From: Diphasiastrum complanatum
Lineage: Eukaryota > Streptophyta > Lycopodiopsida > Lycopodiales > Lycopodiaceae
Length of the DNA: 64,000 nucleotides
Reading direction: 5' to 3'
NCBI GenBank assembly: GCA_029204225.1
Contig: CM055103.1
Location: 20,338,709 to 20,402,708 of the forward strand
The notes beneath the pieces were generated by a model that was not told the DNA's origin, searched no databases, and saw only the letters and a program-made list of their open reading frames with translations. A program made the position numbers and the translations under genes. How positions within the stretch are numbered: the first letter of the stretch is position 1; each line of letters begins with the position of its first letter. Below, piece by piece: positions 10,122-21,172 of this stretch.

Positions 10122-11366
10122 TGTTGTAAAGCTACCTTTACAAGCTTTACTTGCGGCGCCATCGGCGCCAGCTATGTCCCCGGCGCCAGCAGCGCCCCTG
10201 CTGCTCCCGGCGCCAACGGCGCCGGCGCCGCTCCCGGCGCCACTGTGACCAGAATCCAGCCGGCGCCAAGTTCCTATGGCTGAAAATCTTTGATCGGTTC
10301 TAGCGAAGTCCAGAGAGCTCAGATCGATGTGCAATCACCTCACACGATCTAGGCATGATTAAAGGAAGCCTGGGGATCAATAAAATCTAGAGAGAGAAAA
10401 TGACTTTCTAGAAAGAGAAAATCCTAGAGAGAGAAAAACGTGCTTTACCAGCTTGGGTAGAGTGCTTGGTATGAGGGGGGGTGCCGAATCACACCAATAC
10501 TATAGGGGAGTGCGGGTTGCGACTCAGGGCGAGCTCCAACCAAGTCTCAGCCTCCCTTGCTGGAATGTTGTCATGGCTCTCGCCTTGGCATGCTAGCGCC
10601 CCGGAGACTAGGGTCGGTCACACACTTGAAATGTAACCTTCTCAGATTTATCAATAAAGTGGGATTTTCCTCAAACTGACTCTGATTACCTTCTGGGTTT
10701 CAGTGTTCGGTAAAAGCGCCAGTTGTAAGGCCGCTTTCCAAATTTTTAATTTGGCACATAGCTGAGGGTCGTATCCCGGGACGCCAGCGGTATGCCGTCG
10801 GGACCATTCGGTCCGTGGCGCCAGCGGTATGCTGTCGGGACCATTTGGTCCAGGAACTGGTTGTTTCCATATCTGTCGCGGCTTGTGGTTCTGAGTGTTC
10901 CCTGCATGAACGTGAATGGGTTAAGCTCTTGGGGAACGGGCTCTAACCTGTCGGCTGAGTTGGATGGCTTGCTTGGGTGGATGTTACCTGTTTATGGCTG
11001 TCCAGTCTGGCGTGGCGCCAGGTTGGCTTCCAGCGCTCGTGACGAAGCTTTCAGTTGGTTAAGTCTGATGTAAGTCAGACCGCTTGCTTGGAATGGATGT
11101 TACTCGTTTGTAACGAAGCTTCGAGTTGGTTAAGTTTGATGTATGTCGGGCGGCTTGCTTGGAGGGAAGTCACCCACATCGGGACCCCCGATCTGGCATG
11201 GCGCCAGGTTGGATCTCAATGTTGGTTTTCGGAACTTCATGTTGGTTAAGTCTGATCGTTGTTGGCGAGTTGGCTGCTTGTATGTCAAGTGGGTTTGGAT
11301 GGCAAGAGTTGAAGGCTGGGAAGCTAAGTCGTGGTTCCCGGCTCCCTTTGGGATGCCTGCGCTACA
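10122..11366 (+). repeat. 3' LTR of LARD 5a
   Basis: This 1245-bp repeat is almost identical to 6286-7531. It is followed by ggtag and then by the remaining part of the level 4a LTR, which creates the false impression of a partial tandem LTR. Confidence 0.88.
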
Positions 11367-13471
11367 GGTAGAGTGCTTGGTATGAGGGGGGTGCCGAATC
11401 ACACCAATACTATAGGGGAGTGCGGGTTGCGACTCAGGGCGAGCTCCAACCAAGTCTCAGCCTCCCTTGCTGGAATGTTGTCATGGCTCTCGCCTTGGCA
11501 TGCTAGCGCCCCGGAGACTAGGGTCGGTCACACACTTGAAATGTAACCTTCTCAAATTTATCAATAAAGTGGGATTTTCCTCAAACTGACTCTGATTACC
11601 TTCTGGGTTTCAGTGTTCGGTAAAAGCGCCAGTTGTAAGGCCGCTTTCAAAATTTTTAACTTGGCACATAGCTGAGGGTCGTATCCCGGGACGCCAGCGG
11701 TATGCCGTCGGGACCATTCGGTCCGTGGCGCCAGCGGTATGCTGTCGGGACCATTTGGTCCAAGAACTGGTTGTTTCCATATCTGTCGCGGCTTGTGGTT
11801 CTGAGTGTTCCTTGCATGAACGTGAATGGGTTAAGCTCTTGGGGAACGGGCTCTAACCTGTCGGCTGAGTTGGATGGCTTGCTTGGGTGGATGTTACCTG
11901 TTTATGGCTGTCCAGTCTGGCGTGGCGCCAGGTTGGCTTCCAGCGCTCGTGACGAAGCTTTCAGTTGGTTAAGTCTGATGTAAGTCAGACCGCTTGCTTG
12001 GAACGGATGTTACTCGTTTGTAACGAAGCTTCGAGTTGGTTAAGTTTGATGTATGTCGGGCGGCTTGCTTGGAGGGAAGTCACCCACGTCGGGACCCCCG
12101 ATCTGGCATGGCTCTAGGTTGGATCTCAATGTTGGTTTTCGGAACTTCAAGCTGGTTAAGTCTGATCGTTGTTGGCGAGTTGACTGCTTGTATGTCAAGT
12201 GGGTTCGGATGGCAAGAGTTGAAGGCTGGGAAGCTAAGTCGTGGTTCCCGGCTCCCTTTGGGATGCCTGCGCTACACTCGGACATATCTTCAATAACCCA
12301 TACACTCTGTCTGAATCTATTGAGGTACTCTCGCAATGACCCTTTCTGTTTGAGCCCCGATAATTCTGTCCTCAATCTCATGTGTGAATCCTTCGGTATG
12401 AACTCCTCTCGTAACGTGGCTTTGAATGCGTCCCATGTTTGAAAATGCATTCTTGCCATCCGGTACCAATTTGTAGTGTAGCCCTCAAAATATGCTAATG
12501 CCAAGTCAGTTCTTTCTTCCTCAGGAGTGTTCATTAGACGGAAGTAATGGTCCATGTGAAACAACCAATCTTCCACAACTCGAATGTCACGCTCTCCTTT
12601 GAAAGTAGGTGGTGCTTTCACTTTGGCAGTCTTTCTTGGGCCCTCCGTGGTTCGCGCTCGTGGTTCTCTTGGTATCTGTGGAGGAGGCGCCACTGCATTC
12701 TCCCTAGTTGCTTCCAACTCTTCAAACCTGGCTTCGAGCTGTGTTAGCCCGTCTCTCATTTCTCTAGCAAGGTTAATTTGGGTAAGATTCATGGCTCGCA
12801 AGGATGTTTGCCATTCTTTCCTTTCGGTTTCTCTATCCTTCTTCACCTCGCTAAGCATAGCCGTCATTGCGCTTGATAAGTATTGCCGCATCTTCACTTC
12901 AAAGAGGTCCTGTTGTGCCTCTGGAAAGGGTTCATCTCTTGGTGTAGGTTCAGAAGGGCCACCCATCTCTTCATGGAGGGGCGCCACTGTGGAGTGCATA
13001 CGCTCTTTCTTTCTCGACTTGGACCTGGTGCCATCTCGATGCATGCGAGAGCTGTATTCTCGAGTCAGCTCTTCTCCGTCCGTCAGTGCTCGTAACTCTT
13101 CAAGATGGTCCTCCATTATAGTCAGAGGTGTACTTCCAACAGATTATCGCCTCAATCCTTTTTATATTTGAAGCTCTCCCTTCTGTCAGCCGGGCCCCAC
13201 AGCTCTCTTTTCTTCTTTATTAAATCAGCTTCAATGAAAATATCCCTTCCTCAAACTTAGCACGCCCACATCACCTGAGAGCCAAGTAGGAACCAGGTCA
13301 TTTGTGTCCAAGCAAGCACACGACAAACGGAACATACCAACCAAAGCAAACACAGAGGATCCCTCTCAAGCCACAAACCCCCCTGAGACCGGACGTAGGA
13401 CCTTTGCCTAGCCGCGCCCACACAAATCTATCACAGAATTAGCCCACGGGGAAACATCCATCCAACCATCC

Positions 13472-13857
13472 GTGCTTTCACCATTAAGCAGCACATTGCC
13501 TCAGTCACGCCCCACCACTTTTTGGTCGATAGCCCTTATAGCTAAACGATCGGCAGCTATCCCGCACCGGCAGCTAACCACCCGTGCTTTACACCCGAAT
13601 TCGAGCAGCATCTCTGTATCAATGGTTAACCCGTACAGTTCGAATATGTCGCCCTGCACCCCACAAGGTACAGACCGTGCTTTCACCTACCTAGGCAGCA
13701 CTTTGCCTCATCCGTCCTACGTGCAGACAGCGCCAGGCCCGAACCGTGAGAACTGACCGTGCTTACACCTCAAGGGCAGCACCTTGATTCATCAAGTCCC
13801 CCGTTCTGCCGACCACCCCGACCGTGGATGCACCCGTGCTTACACTGTGGGCAGCAC
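13472..13857 (-). ncRNA. Five-member stem-loop array in the gypsy leader
   Basis: Read on the minus strand from the primer site at 13946, the same five GTGCT...AGCAC hairpins occur in the same order as in the LARD leader: near 13836-13857, 13759-13782, 13677-13701, 13584-13610 and 13472-13493. The whole leader of about 560 bp is nearly identical to LARD 7534-8095, far closer than the LTRs of the two elements. Confidence 0.6.
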
Positions 13858-13934
13858 CTTGCGCAACGGTTGTCCTGACAAATCCCAAAAACGTGGCCAT
13901 CCCTGTGAGACTTGCGTAGCTGACCGGCTAGTCA

Positions 13935-13946
13935 GCTCTGATACCA
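13935..13946 (-). promoter_or_regulatory. Primer binding site of the gypsy element
   Basis: The minus strand reads TGGTATCAGAGC two bases from the 5' LTR end at 13949. Confidence 0.85.
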
Positions 13947-15395
13947 CATGTTGCGCCGGTGCCTCAAAGGGCGCTGAGACTTGAGCGGTTTCCCCAACAC
14001 GCGCTTAAGTCTAACATTCATCCATCATGCACTTACATAAAAGCCAACTCAGAAACGTAACAAGCTTAACCATTCAGACTTAAGAAAACTGGAATCCCAA
14101 CCAACCCGAAAGCCAACTCAGAATCCGTCCCCAAAAGGTAACCAAAGGCAAAGACAAGCCACACATGAAACCCAAGGCATAGTGGTCGCCAAACTGACCA
14201 ATTGGCATATCGGCAAGCCCCATGTCGATGACAGGGACCCTTAGGCGCCAGCGACGCAAAAAGGTTGTAGTAAGGGTCCTTCCACTTGGACCAGTCCCGG
14301 AGGCGAAACCGAAATGGTAATCATCCCCAAGGATCAACTTTATTGGATTTGGAAGAGGTTACATTCATACATAGACTGACCGGTCTCGGGGCCACCAACA
14401 CGTGCTGGGCATTGTGCCTGGCTCGTGCTGGTAGAGGGAGCTGAGACCTGGCGACTGGATTCCTGGCGCTGGTTGAGCTGCCCAAGTTTCTGTCTGCCGG
14501 ACTCCCCCTATAGTTCTGCTGTGATTCGATGCACCCCCTCTGGTTTGAAACATAGTGCTTTCTGGTAAAGCACGCTTTTTAGGACTTAGTTTTTATTTTG
14601 CTGATTAAGCCTGGCAAGCCTGGCAGAATCAGTCTGGCTCCCGGACATGGGTCCCGGGAGCCGTCCCGGCGGCCGAATCAACCTGCTTTCCTGAGTAGGC
14701 CATGACTCGAGCTCCAGAGCTAGCTCATGACTTTGTGACTACTTGACTGGCTCACCACAGGTCGGAGGCTCAGTCCTTGACATTCTAACTTGCTCTGGGA
14801 CCTTAGGGAGTGTGTAGCGCAGGCATCCCAAAGGGAGCCGGGAACCACGACTTAGCTTCCCAGCCTTCAACTCTTGCCATCCAAACCCACTTGACATACA
14901 AGCAGCCAACTCGCCAACAATGATCAGACTTAACCAACTTGAAGTTCCGCAAACCAACATTGAGATCCAACCTGGCGCCATGCCAGATCGGGGGTCCCGA
15001 CGTGGGTGACTTCCCTCCAAGCAAGCCGCCCGACATACATCAAACTTAACCAACTCGAAGCTTCGTTACAAACGAGTAACATCCATTACAAGCAAGCGGT
15101 CTGACTTACATCAGACTTAACCAACTGATAGCTTCGTCACGAGCGCTGGAAGTCAACCTGGCGCCACGCCAGACTGGACAGCCATAAACAGGTAACATCC
15201 ACCCAAGCAAGCCATCCAACTCAGCCGACAGGTTAGAGCCCGTTCCCCAAGAGCTTAACCCATTCACGTTCATGCAAGGAACATTCAGAACCACAAGCCG
15301 CGACAGATATGGAAACAACCAGTTCCTGGACCAAATGGTCCTGACAGCATACCGTTGGCGCCACGGACCGAATGGTCCTGATGGCATAACGCTGG

Positions 15396-16711
15396 TGTTG
15401 TAAAGCTACCTTTACAAGCTTTACTTCCGGCGCCATCGGCGCCAGCTATGTCCCCGGCGCCAGCAGCGCCCCTGCTGCTCCCGGCGCCAACGGCGCCGGC
15501 GCCGCTCCCGGCGCCACTGTGACCAGAATCCAGCCGGCGCCAAGTTCCTATGGCTGAAAATCTTTGATCGGTTCTAGCGAAGTCCAGAGAGCTCAGATCG
15601 ATGTGCAATCACCTCACACGATCTAGGCATGATTAAAGGAAGCTTGGGGATCAATAAAATCTAGAGAGAGAAAATGACTTTCTAGAAAGAGAAAATCCTA
15701 GAGAGAGAAAAACGTGCTTTACCAGCTTGGGTAGAGTGCTTGGTATGAGGGGGGGTGCCGAATCACACCAATACTATAGGGGAGTGCGGGTTGCGACTCA
15801 GGGCGAGCTCCAACCAAGTCTCAGCCTCCCTTGCTGGAATGTTGTCATGGCTCTCGCCTTGGCATGCTAGCGCCCCGGAGACTAGGGTCGGTCACACACT
15901 TGAAATGTAACCTTCTCAGATTTATCAATAAAGTGGGATTTTCCTCAAACTGACTCTGATTACCTTCTGGATTTCAGTGTTCGGTAAAAGCGCCAGTTGT
16001 AAGGCCGCTTTCAAAATTTTTAACTTGGCACATAGCTGAGGGTCGTATCCCGGGACGCCAGCGGTATGCCGTCGGGACCATTCGGTCCGTGGCGCCAGCG
16101 GTATGCTGTCGGGACCATTTGGTCCAAGAACTGGTTGTTTCCATATCTGTCGCGGCTTGTGGTTCTGAGTGTTCCTTGCATGAACGTGAATGGGTTAAGC
16201 TCTTGGGGAACGGGCTCTAACCTGTCGGTTGAGTTGGATGGCTTGCTTGGGTGGATGTTACCTGTTTATGGCTGTCCAGTCTGGCGTGGCGCCAGGTTGG
16301 CTTCCAGCGCTCGTGACGAAGCTTTCAGTTGGTTAAGTCTGATGTAAGTCAGACCGCTTGCTTGGAATGGATGTTACTCGTTTGTAACAAAGCTTTCAGT
16401 TGGTTAAGTCTGATGTAAGTCAGACCGCTTGCTTGGAATGGATGTTACTCGTTTGTAACGAAGCTTCGAGTTGGTTAAGTTTGATGTATGTCGGGCGGCT
16501 TGCTTGGAGGGAAGTCACCCACGTCGGGACCCCCGATCTGGCATGGCGCCAGGTTGGATCTCAATGTTGGTCCTCGGAACTTCAAGTTGGTTAAGTCTGA
16601 TCGTTGTTGGCGAGTTGGCTGCTTGTATGTCAAGTGGGTTCGGATGGCAAGAGTTGAAGGCTGGGAAGCTAAGTCGTGGTTCCCGGCTCCCTTTGGGATG
16701 CCTGCGCTACA
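15396..16711 (+). mobile_element. Level 5b: solo LTR inserted in the 3' LTR of LARD 4b
   Basis: A single plus-strand LTR of 1316 bp runs from TGTTGTAAAG to GCGCTACA, with the duplication gctgg at 15391-15395 and 16712-16716. It is longer than its relatives because a segment of about 72 bp near 16320-16460 is tandemly duplicated. It lies in the opposite orientation to its host LTR, so the two form a large inverted repeat. Confidence 0.88.
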
Positions 16712-17352
16712 GCTGGCGTCCCGAGATACGACCGTCAGCTATGTGCCAAGTTAAAAATTTTGAAAGCGGCCTTACAACTGGCGCTTTTACCGAACACTGA
16801 AACCCAGAAGGTAATCAGAATCAGTTTGAAAAAAAATCCCACTTTATTGATAAATCTGAGAAGGTTACATTTCAAGTGTGTGACCGACCCTAGTCTCCGG
16901 GGCGCTAGCATGCCAAGGCGAGAGCCATGACAACATTCCAGCAAGGGAGGCTGAGACTTGGTTGGAGCTCGCCCTGAGTCGCAACCCGCACTCCCCTATA
17001 GTATTGGTGTGATTCGGCACCCCCCCTCATACCAAGCACTCTACCCAAGCTGGTAAAGCACGTTTTTCTCTCTCTAGTATTTTCTCTTTATAGAAAGTCA
17101 TTTTCTCTCTCTAGATTTTATTGATCCCCAGGCTTCCTTTAATCATGCCTAGATCGTGTGAGGTGATTGCACATCGATCTGAGCTCTCTGGACTTCGCTA
17201 GAACCGATCAAAGATTTTCAGCCATAGGAACTTGGCGCCGGCTGGATTCTGGTCACAGTGGCGCCGGGAGCAGCAGGGGCGCTGCTGGCGCCGGGGACAT
17301 AGCTGGCGCCGATGGCGCCGGAAGTAAAGCTTGTAAAGGTAGCTTTACAACA

Positions 17353-17366
17353 TCCACCCCACCTTT
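17353..17366 (-). promoter_or_regulatory. Polypurine tract of LARD 4b
   Basis: The minus strand reads AAAGGTGGGGTGGA against the 3' LTR start at 17352, the same as in LARD 5a. Confidence 0.7.
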
Positions 17367-19463
17367 ATAAAATCTGATGTCCTCATCAGATGTCAGATTA
17401 AAGTAAAGGTGTCTCCCAATTAAAATAACTATACATTTAAGCTACTTGGCACAGTACTCAATTTACTGGCCACTTTTTATTAACATTGAAGCTGGCACAC
17501 CACAAGTCGGAGGCTCAGCTCTTTGTATTGAAAAATTACATAACTTGAAAATATATCTTTGTCTGGGAAAAGCGTAGATTTGATATCGCTTTCGTAAAAC
17601 CCGAGAACCTTATTAACTGGTGACAGAGGCCTTTCTTTGAAATGTTCGTCCCTGTCGCTTCTGACTTTCGAATTTGGAACTCCTTTGAGCTCCTGATTTG
17701 TCCTTGATGCACTTTGTGTTGAGCTCCCTGAGCTCCAGATTTGTTCAGTTCCGCACAGGTATCAAGGCTCCCTGAGCCGAAGGATTAATCGTTTGATTGC
17801 CCACTTTATGGTCCACTCCGTGCCTTGTTGCTTCTGCACCTTGATTTCTCTCCTTGTCCAAGCCTGATCTTGATACTTTTCCATCTTGGCTCTTTAAGGT
17901 AGGCAAAGATTGAGTACTCCGCAATGCACCTCTCACTTAGCTTGAAGTAGCTCTTTGAATCAGCCCAAATGTAACCATTGACCTCGTGGAAATCCCTAGG
18001 GTCGCACCAGTTTGATCCGCATCCGAACTATCTCTTCGCGTTTGTTTGAAGCACCATGTCCGTCGCGCAAAACTTGACTTTCACAATTCCATCACTGGTT
18101 AGTTGCCTCACAGTCAAAACAAGAAGTGTACATCGAGCTTGGCTTCAAGTAGCTCTCTTTGAATCAGAAACATGCACCCAGAGTTTGCACTAATCCGATC
18201 TCAACGCGAACTGTCCCTTAGCGTCCGTTCGAAATACCAAGTCTTTCATGCAAGACTCAACTTTCACAGTTCCTTCATTGATCAGCTGCCTTACACGTAA
18301 CACAAGCCAGCGTACTCATATGTTTCCTCATCATTGCTGGTCCAGAGAAAGCCTATAACAAACTTTCCTTTCCACAACAAAAACTTGTCAACTTATTAGA
18401 TCCAAAGTTCGCCAGTCTCCTCGTGTGAGTATGGCTAGGTCACCTTGAATTTGCCCCCATTTTGATCAACTTTCATCTGAAATTTGCCCCAAGAGAGAGG
18501 TGTGTGTGATAGTTTCCCTCCACTTAATAAATCAGCTGATCGGACTTAGAGTAGAGTTTTTCGGACAAAAAGCCTTTCCAACACTTTGCTTCCCATCTGC
18601 TAGGATTATGGCTCGATCCAACTTGTTGCCAATCTCTGAAGAGGATCCTAGTCTTTTCCCCTTTGAGGAAAAACCCAACTGATACTGGATATCACCCATG
18701 ATCAGTGAGTTTCAGTTCCGAAAGTGGCCATCCCAAAATGAAGACCAACTGCTATAGAAGATCTCCCCTGAAATTACCCTTTCCAACTTTCAACTTCCTG
18801 CTTGCGTCTGGTGGGCGTTGTCGCAAATGAAACTAACCCAAGAAACAGGCTAGCCATCCATCCTTTGCAAACATTGAGTCATTTCGTTGTCGTTCACGTG
18901 CGAGTACTTGAACTGCAAATCCGCCGCACAGATTCTGGATATCGCCCATGCTCAGTGAGTTTCAGTTCCGAAGGTGGCCGTCCCAAAATGAAGACCAACT
19001 GCTCCATAGAAGATCTCCCCTGAAATGGCCCTTTCCAACTTTTGACTTCCTGCTTGCGTCTGGTGGGCGTTGTCGCAAATGAAACTAACCTAAGAAACAG
19101 GCTAGCCATCCATCCTTTGCAAACATTGAGTCGTTTCGTTGTCGTTCACATGTGAGTACTTGAACTGCAAATCCGCCCCACAGATTCTGTAGTCCTCTTT
19201 GTTTGATGGTATCAACCTTCAAAAGAAAAGGTTCCTTCTCGAGCCATCAGCTCCTTGTATCACAAGCAATCATGCAAACCAGGCAAAGCACGAGTACTAA
19301 GACTCACCACGAATACGTACAAGTAAGACTCAGGCAGGTTTACTAACAAGTAACAAAGACAAGGTCCCCCTTTGAGATGGTCCTGCCAACGGACCTTTGC
19401 CTGGCCGCGCCCATACAAATAGATCACGGAATCAGCCCACATAGGACACCCCTCCAACTATCC

Positions 19464-19849
19464 GTGCTTTCACCATTAAGCAGCACATTGCCTCAGTCAC
19501 GCCCCACCACTTTTTGGTCGATAGCCCTTATAGCTAAACGATCGGCAACTATCCCGCACCGGCAGCTAACCACCCGTGCTTTACACCCGAATTCGAGCAT
19601 CATCTCTGTATCAATGGTTAACCCGTACAGTTCAAATATGTCGCCCCGCACCCCACAAGGTACAAACCGTGCTTTCACCTCCCTAGGCAGCACTTTGCCT
19701 CATCCGTCCTACGTGCAGACAACGCCAGGCCCGAACCACGAGAACTGACCGTGCTTACACCTCAAGGGCAGCACTTTGACTCATCAAGTCCCCCGTTCTG
19801 CCGACCACCCCGACCATGGACGCACCCGTGCTTACACTGTGGGCAGCAC
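19464..19849 (-). ncRNA. Five-member stem-loop array in the LARD 4b leader
   Basis: The five GTGCT...AGCAC units seen in LARD 5a are present with the same order and spacing. One central unit has a base change next to the stem (gagcatcat for gagcagcat). Confidence 0.6.
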
Positions 19850-19925
19850 CTTGCACAACAGTTGTCTTGATGAACCCCAAACCGTGGCCATTTCCGTGAG
19901 ATCCGCATAGCTGACCGGCCAGTCG

Positions 19926-19937
19926 ACTCTGATACCA
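19926..19937 (-). promoter_or_regulatory. Primer binding site of LARD 4b
   Basis: The minus strand reads TGGTATCAGAGT, one base off the usual TGGTATCAGAGC, two bases from the 5' LTR end at 19940. Confidence 0.8.
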
Positions 19938-19939
19938 CA

Positions 19940-21172
19940 TGTAGCGCAGGCATCCCAAAGGGAGCCGGGAACCACGACTTAGCTTCCCAGCCTTCAACTC
20001 TTGCCATCCAAACCCACTTGACATACAAGCAGCCAACTCACCAACAACGATCAGACTTAACCAACTTGAAGTTCCGCAAACCAACATTGAGATCCAACCT
20101 GGCGCCATGCCAGATCGGGGGTCCCGACGTGGGTGACTTCCCTCCAAGCAAGCCGCCCGACATACATCAAACTTAACCAACTCGAAGCTTCGTTACAAAC
20201 GAGTAACATCCGTTCCAAGCAAGCGGTCTGACTTACATCAGACTTAACCAACTGATAGCTTCGTCACGAGCGCTGGAAGTCAACCTGGCGCCACGCCAGA
20301 CTGGACAGCCATAAACAGGTAACATCCACCCAAGCAAGCCATCCAACTCAGCCGACAGGTTAGAGCCCGTTCCCCAAGAGCTTAACCCATTCACGTTAAT
20401 GCAAGGAACACTCAGAACCACAAGCCGCGACAGATATGGAAACAACCAGTTCCTGGACCAAATGGTCCTGACAGCATACCGTTGGCGCCACGGACCGAAT
20501 GGTCCGACGGCATAACGCTGGCGTCCCGGGATACGACCCTCAGCTATGTGCCAAGTTAAAAATTTTGAAAGCGGCCTTACAACTGGCGCTTTTACCGAAC
20601 ACTGAAACCCAGAAGGTAATCAGAGTCAGTTTGAGGAAAATCCCACTTTATTGATAAATCTGAGAAGGTTACATTTCAAGTGTGTGACCGACCCTAGTCT
20701 CCGGGGCGCTAGGATGCCAAGGCGAGAGCCATGACAACATTCCAGCAAGGGAGGCTGAGACTTGGTTGGAGCTCGCCCTGAGTCGCAACCCGCACTCCCC
20801 TATAGTATTGGTGTGATTCGGCACCCCCTCATACCAAGCACTCTACCAAAGCTGGTAAAGCACGTTTTTCTCTCTCTAGGATTTTCTCTTTCTAGAAAGT
20901 CATTTTCTCTCTCTAGATTTTATTGATCCCCAGGCTTCCTTTAATCATGCCTAGATCGTGTGAGGTGATTGCACATCGATCTGAGCTCTCTGGACTTCGC
21001 TAGAACCGATCAAAGATTTTCAGCCATAGGAACTTGGCGCCGGCTGGATTCTGGTCACAGTGGCGCCGGGAGCGGCGTCGGCGCCGTTGGCGCCGGGAGC
21101 AGCAGGGGCGCTGCTGGCGCCGGGGACATAGCTGGCGCCGATGGCGCCGGAAGTAAAGCTAGCTTTACAACA
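19940..21172 (-). repeat. 5' LTR of LARD 4b
   Basis: This is an uninterrupted 1233-bp LTR, TGTTGTAAAGC...GCTACA on the minus strand. Near its TGTT end a few bases of the terminal inverted repeat (gtaaag) are missing compared with other copies, which may affect end processing. Confidence 0.85.

Larger units (their letters stand above)
6286..11366 (+). mobile_element. Level 5a: complete LARD-type LTR retrotransposon (5.08 kb)
   Basis: This copy has every structural part: 5' LTR 6286-7531, primer site 7534-7545, internal region to 10121, polypurine tract 10108-10121 and 3' LTR 10122-11366. The duplication ggtag is at 6281-6285 and 11367-11371. The internal region holds no recognisable gag, protease, RT or integrase, only short unrelated frames, so it must be moved by proteins made elsewhere. 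By eye the two LTRs differ at only two sites (an extra C near 6400 and a T/G change at 6735), so the insertion is very recent. The internal region contains a tandem duplication of about 255 bp at roughly 8286-8790. Confidence 0.9.
5944..12276 (+). mobile_element. Level 4a: solo LTR of the LARD family inserted in gag
   Basis: The pieces are 5944-6285 and 11372-12276, about 1247 bp in total, running TGTTGTAAAG to GCGCTACA on the plus strand. The duplication ctcgg at 5939-5943 and 12277-12281 comes from the gag codons it interrupts. A complete LARD element sits inside it at 6286-11366. Confidence 0.87.
4565..13116 (-). pseudogene. gag: gypsy gag-protease gene, split by a nested insertion
   Basis: The reading frame starts with ATG at 13114-13116, runs to 12277, is interrupted by 5944-12276, and resumes at 5938 down to a stop at 4565. 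With the insertion and one ctcgg copy taken out, the two halves (280 and 457 residues) lie in the same frame with no stop. The N-terminal half holds a basic start, a coiled-coil-like charged stretch and a retrotransposon Gag domain (FHMDHYFR, W-Y-R motifs near residues 180-280). The second half has a CCHC zinc knuckle, CFNCHQQGHSWRSC, at 5519-5560. It also has an aspartic protease motif at about 5243-5257 that reads DLGAS instead of the usual D-S/T-G, so activity is doubtful. The last 100 residues are a tandem pair of about 50-residue repeats. No RT follows. As it stands the gene is disrupted. Confidence 0.88.
14813..21172 (-). mobile_element. Level 4b: complete LARD element inserted in the gypsy 5' LTR
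   Basis: On the minus strand the 5' LTR is 19940-21172 (1233 bp), the primer site is at 19926-19937 (TGGTATCAGAGT), the internal region is 17353-19939 and the polypurine tract is at 17353-17366. The 3' LTR is 14813-17352, itself interrupted by a solo LTR. The duplication gagtg is at 14808-14812 and 21173-21177. The internal region (2587 bp) is collinear with that of LARD 5a (2590 bp) and likewise lacks gag-pol. Confidence 0.9.

Noticed and set aside
12040-12276. The last part of the long minus frame 12040-13116 as a real C-terminus of Gag
   Set aside because: The part below 12277 is LTR sequence read through after the insertion; the true Gag continues at 5938.
12584-13171. 195-codon plus-strand frame opposite gag
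   Set aside because: It is the antisense shadow of the gag reading frame.
15396-16711. A fused or chimeric LTR made of mixed modules
   Set aside because: The gctgg duplication on both sides shows it is a separate solo LTR inserted in opposite orientation.
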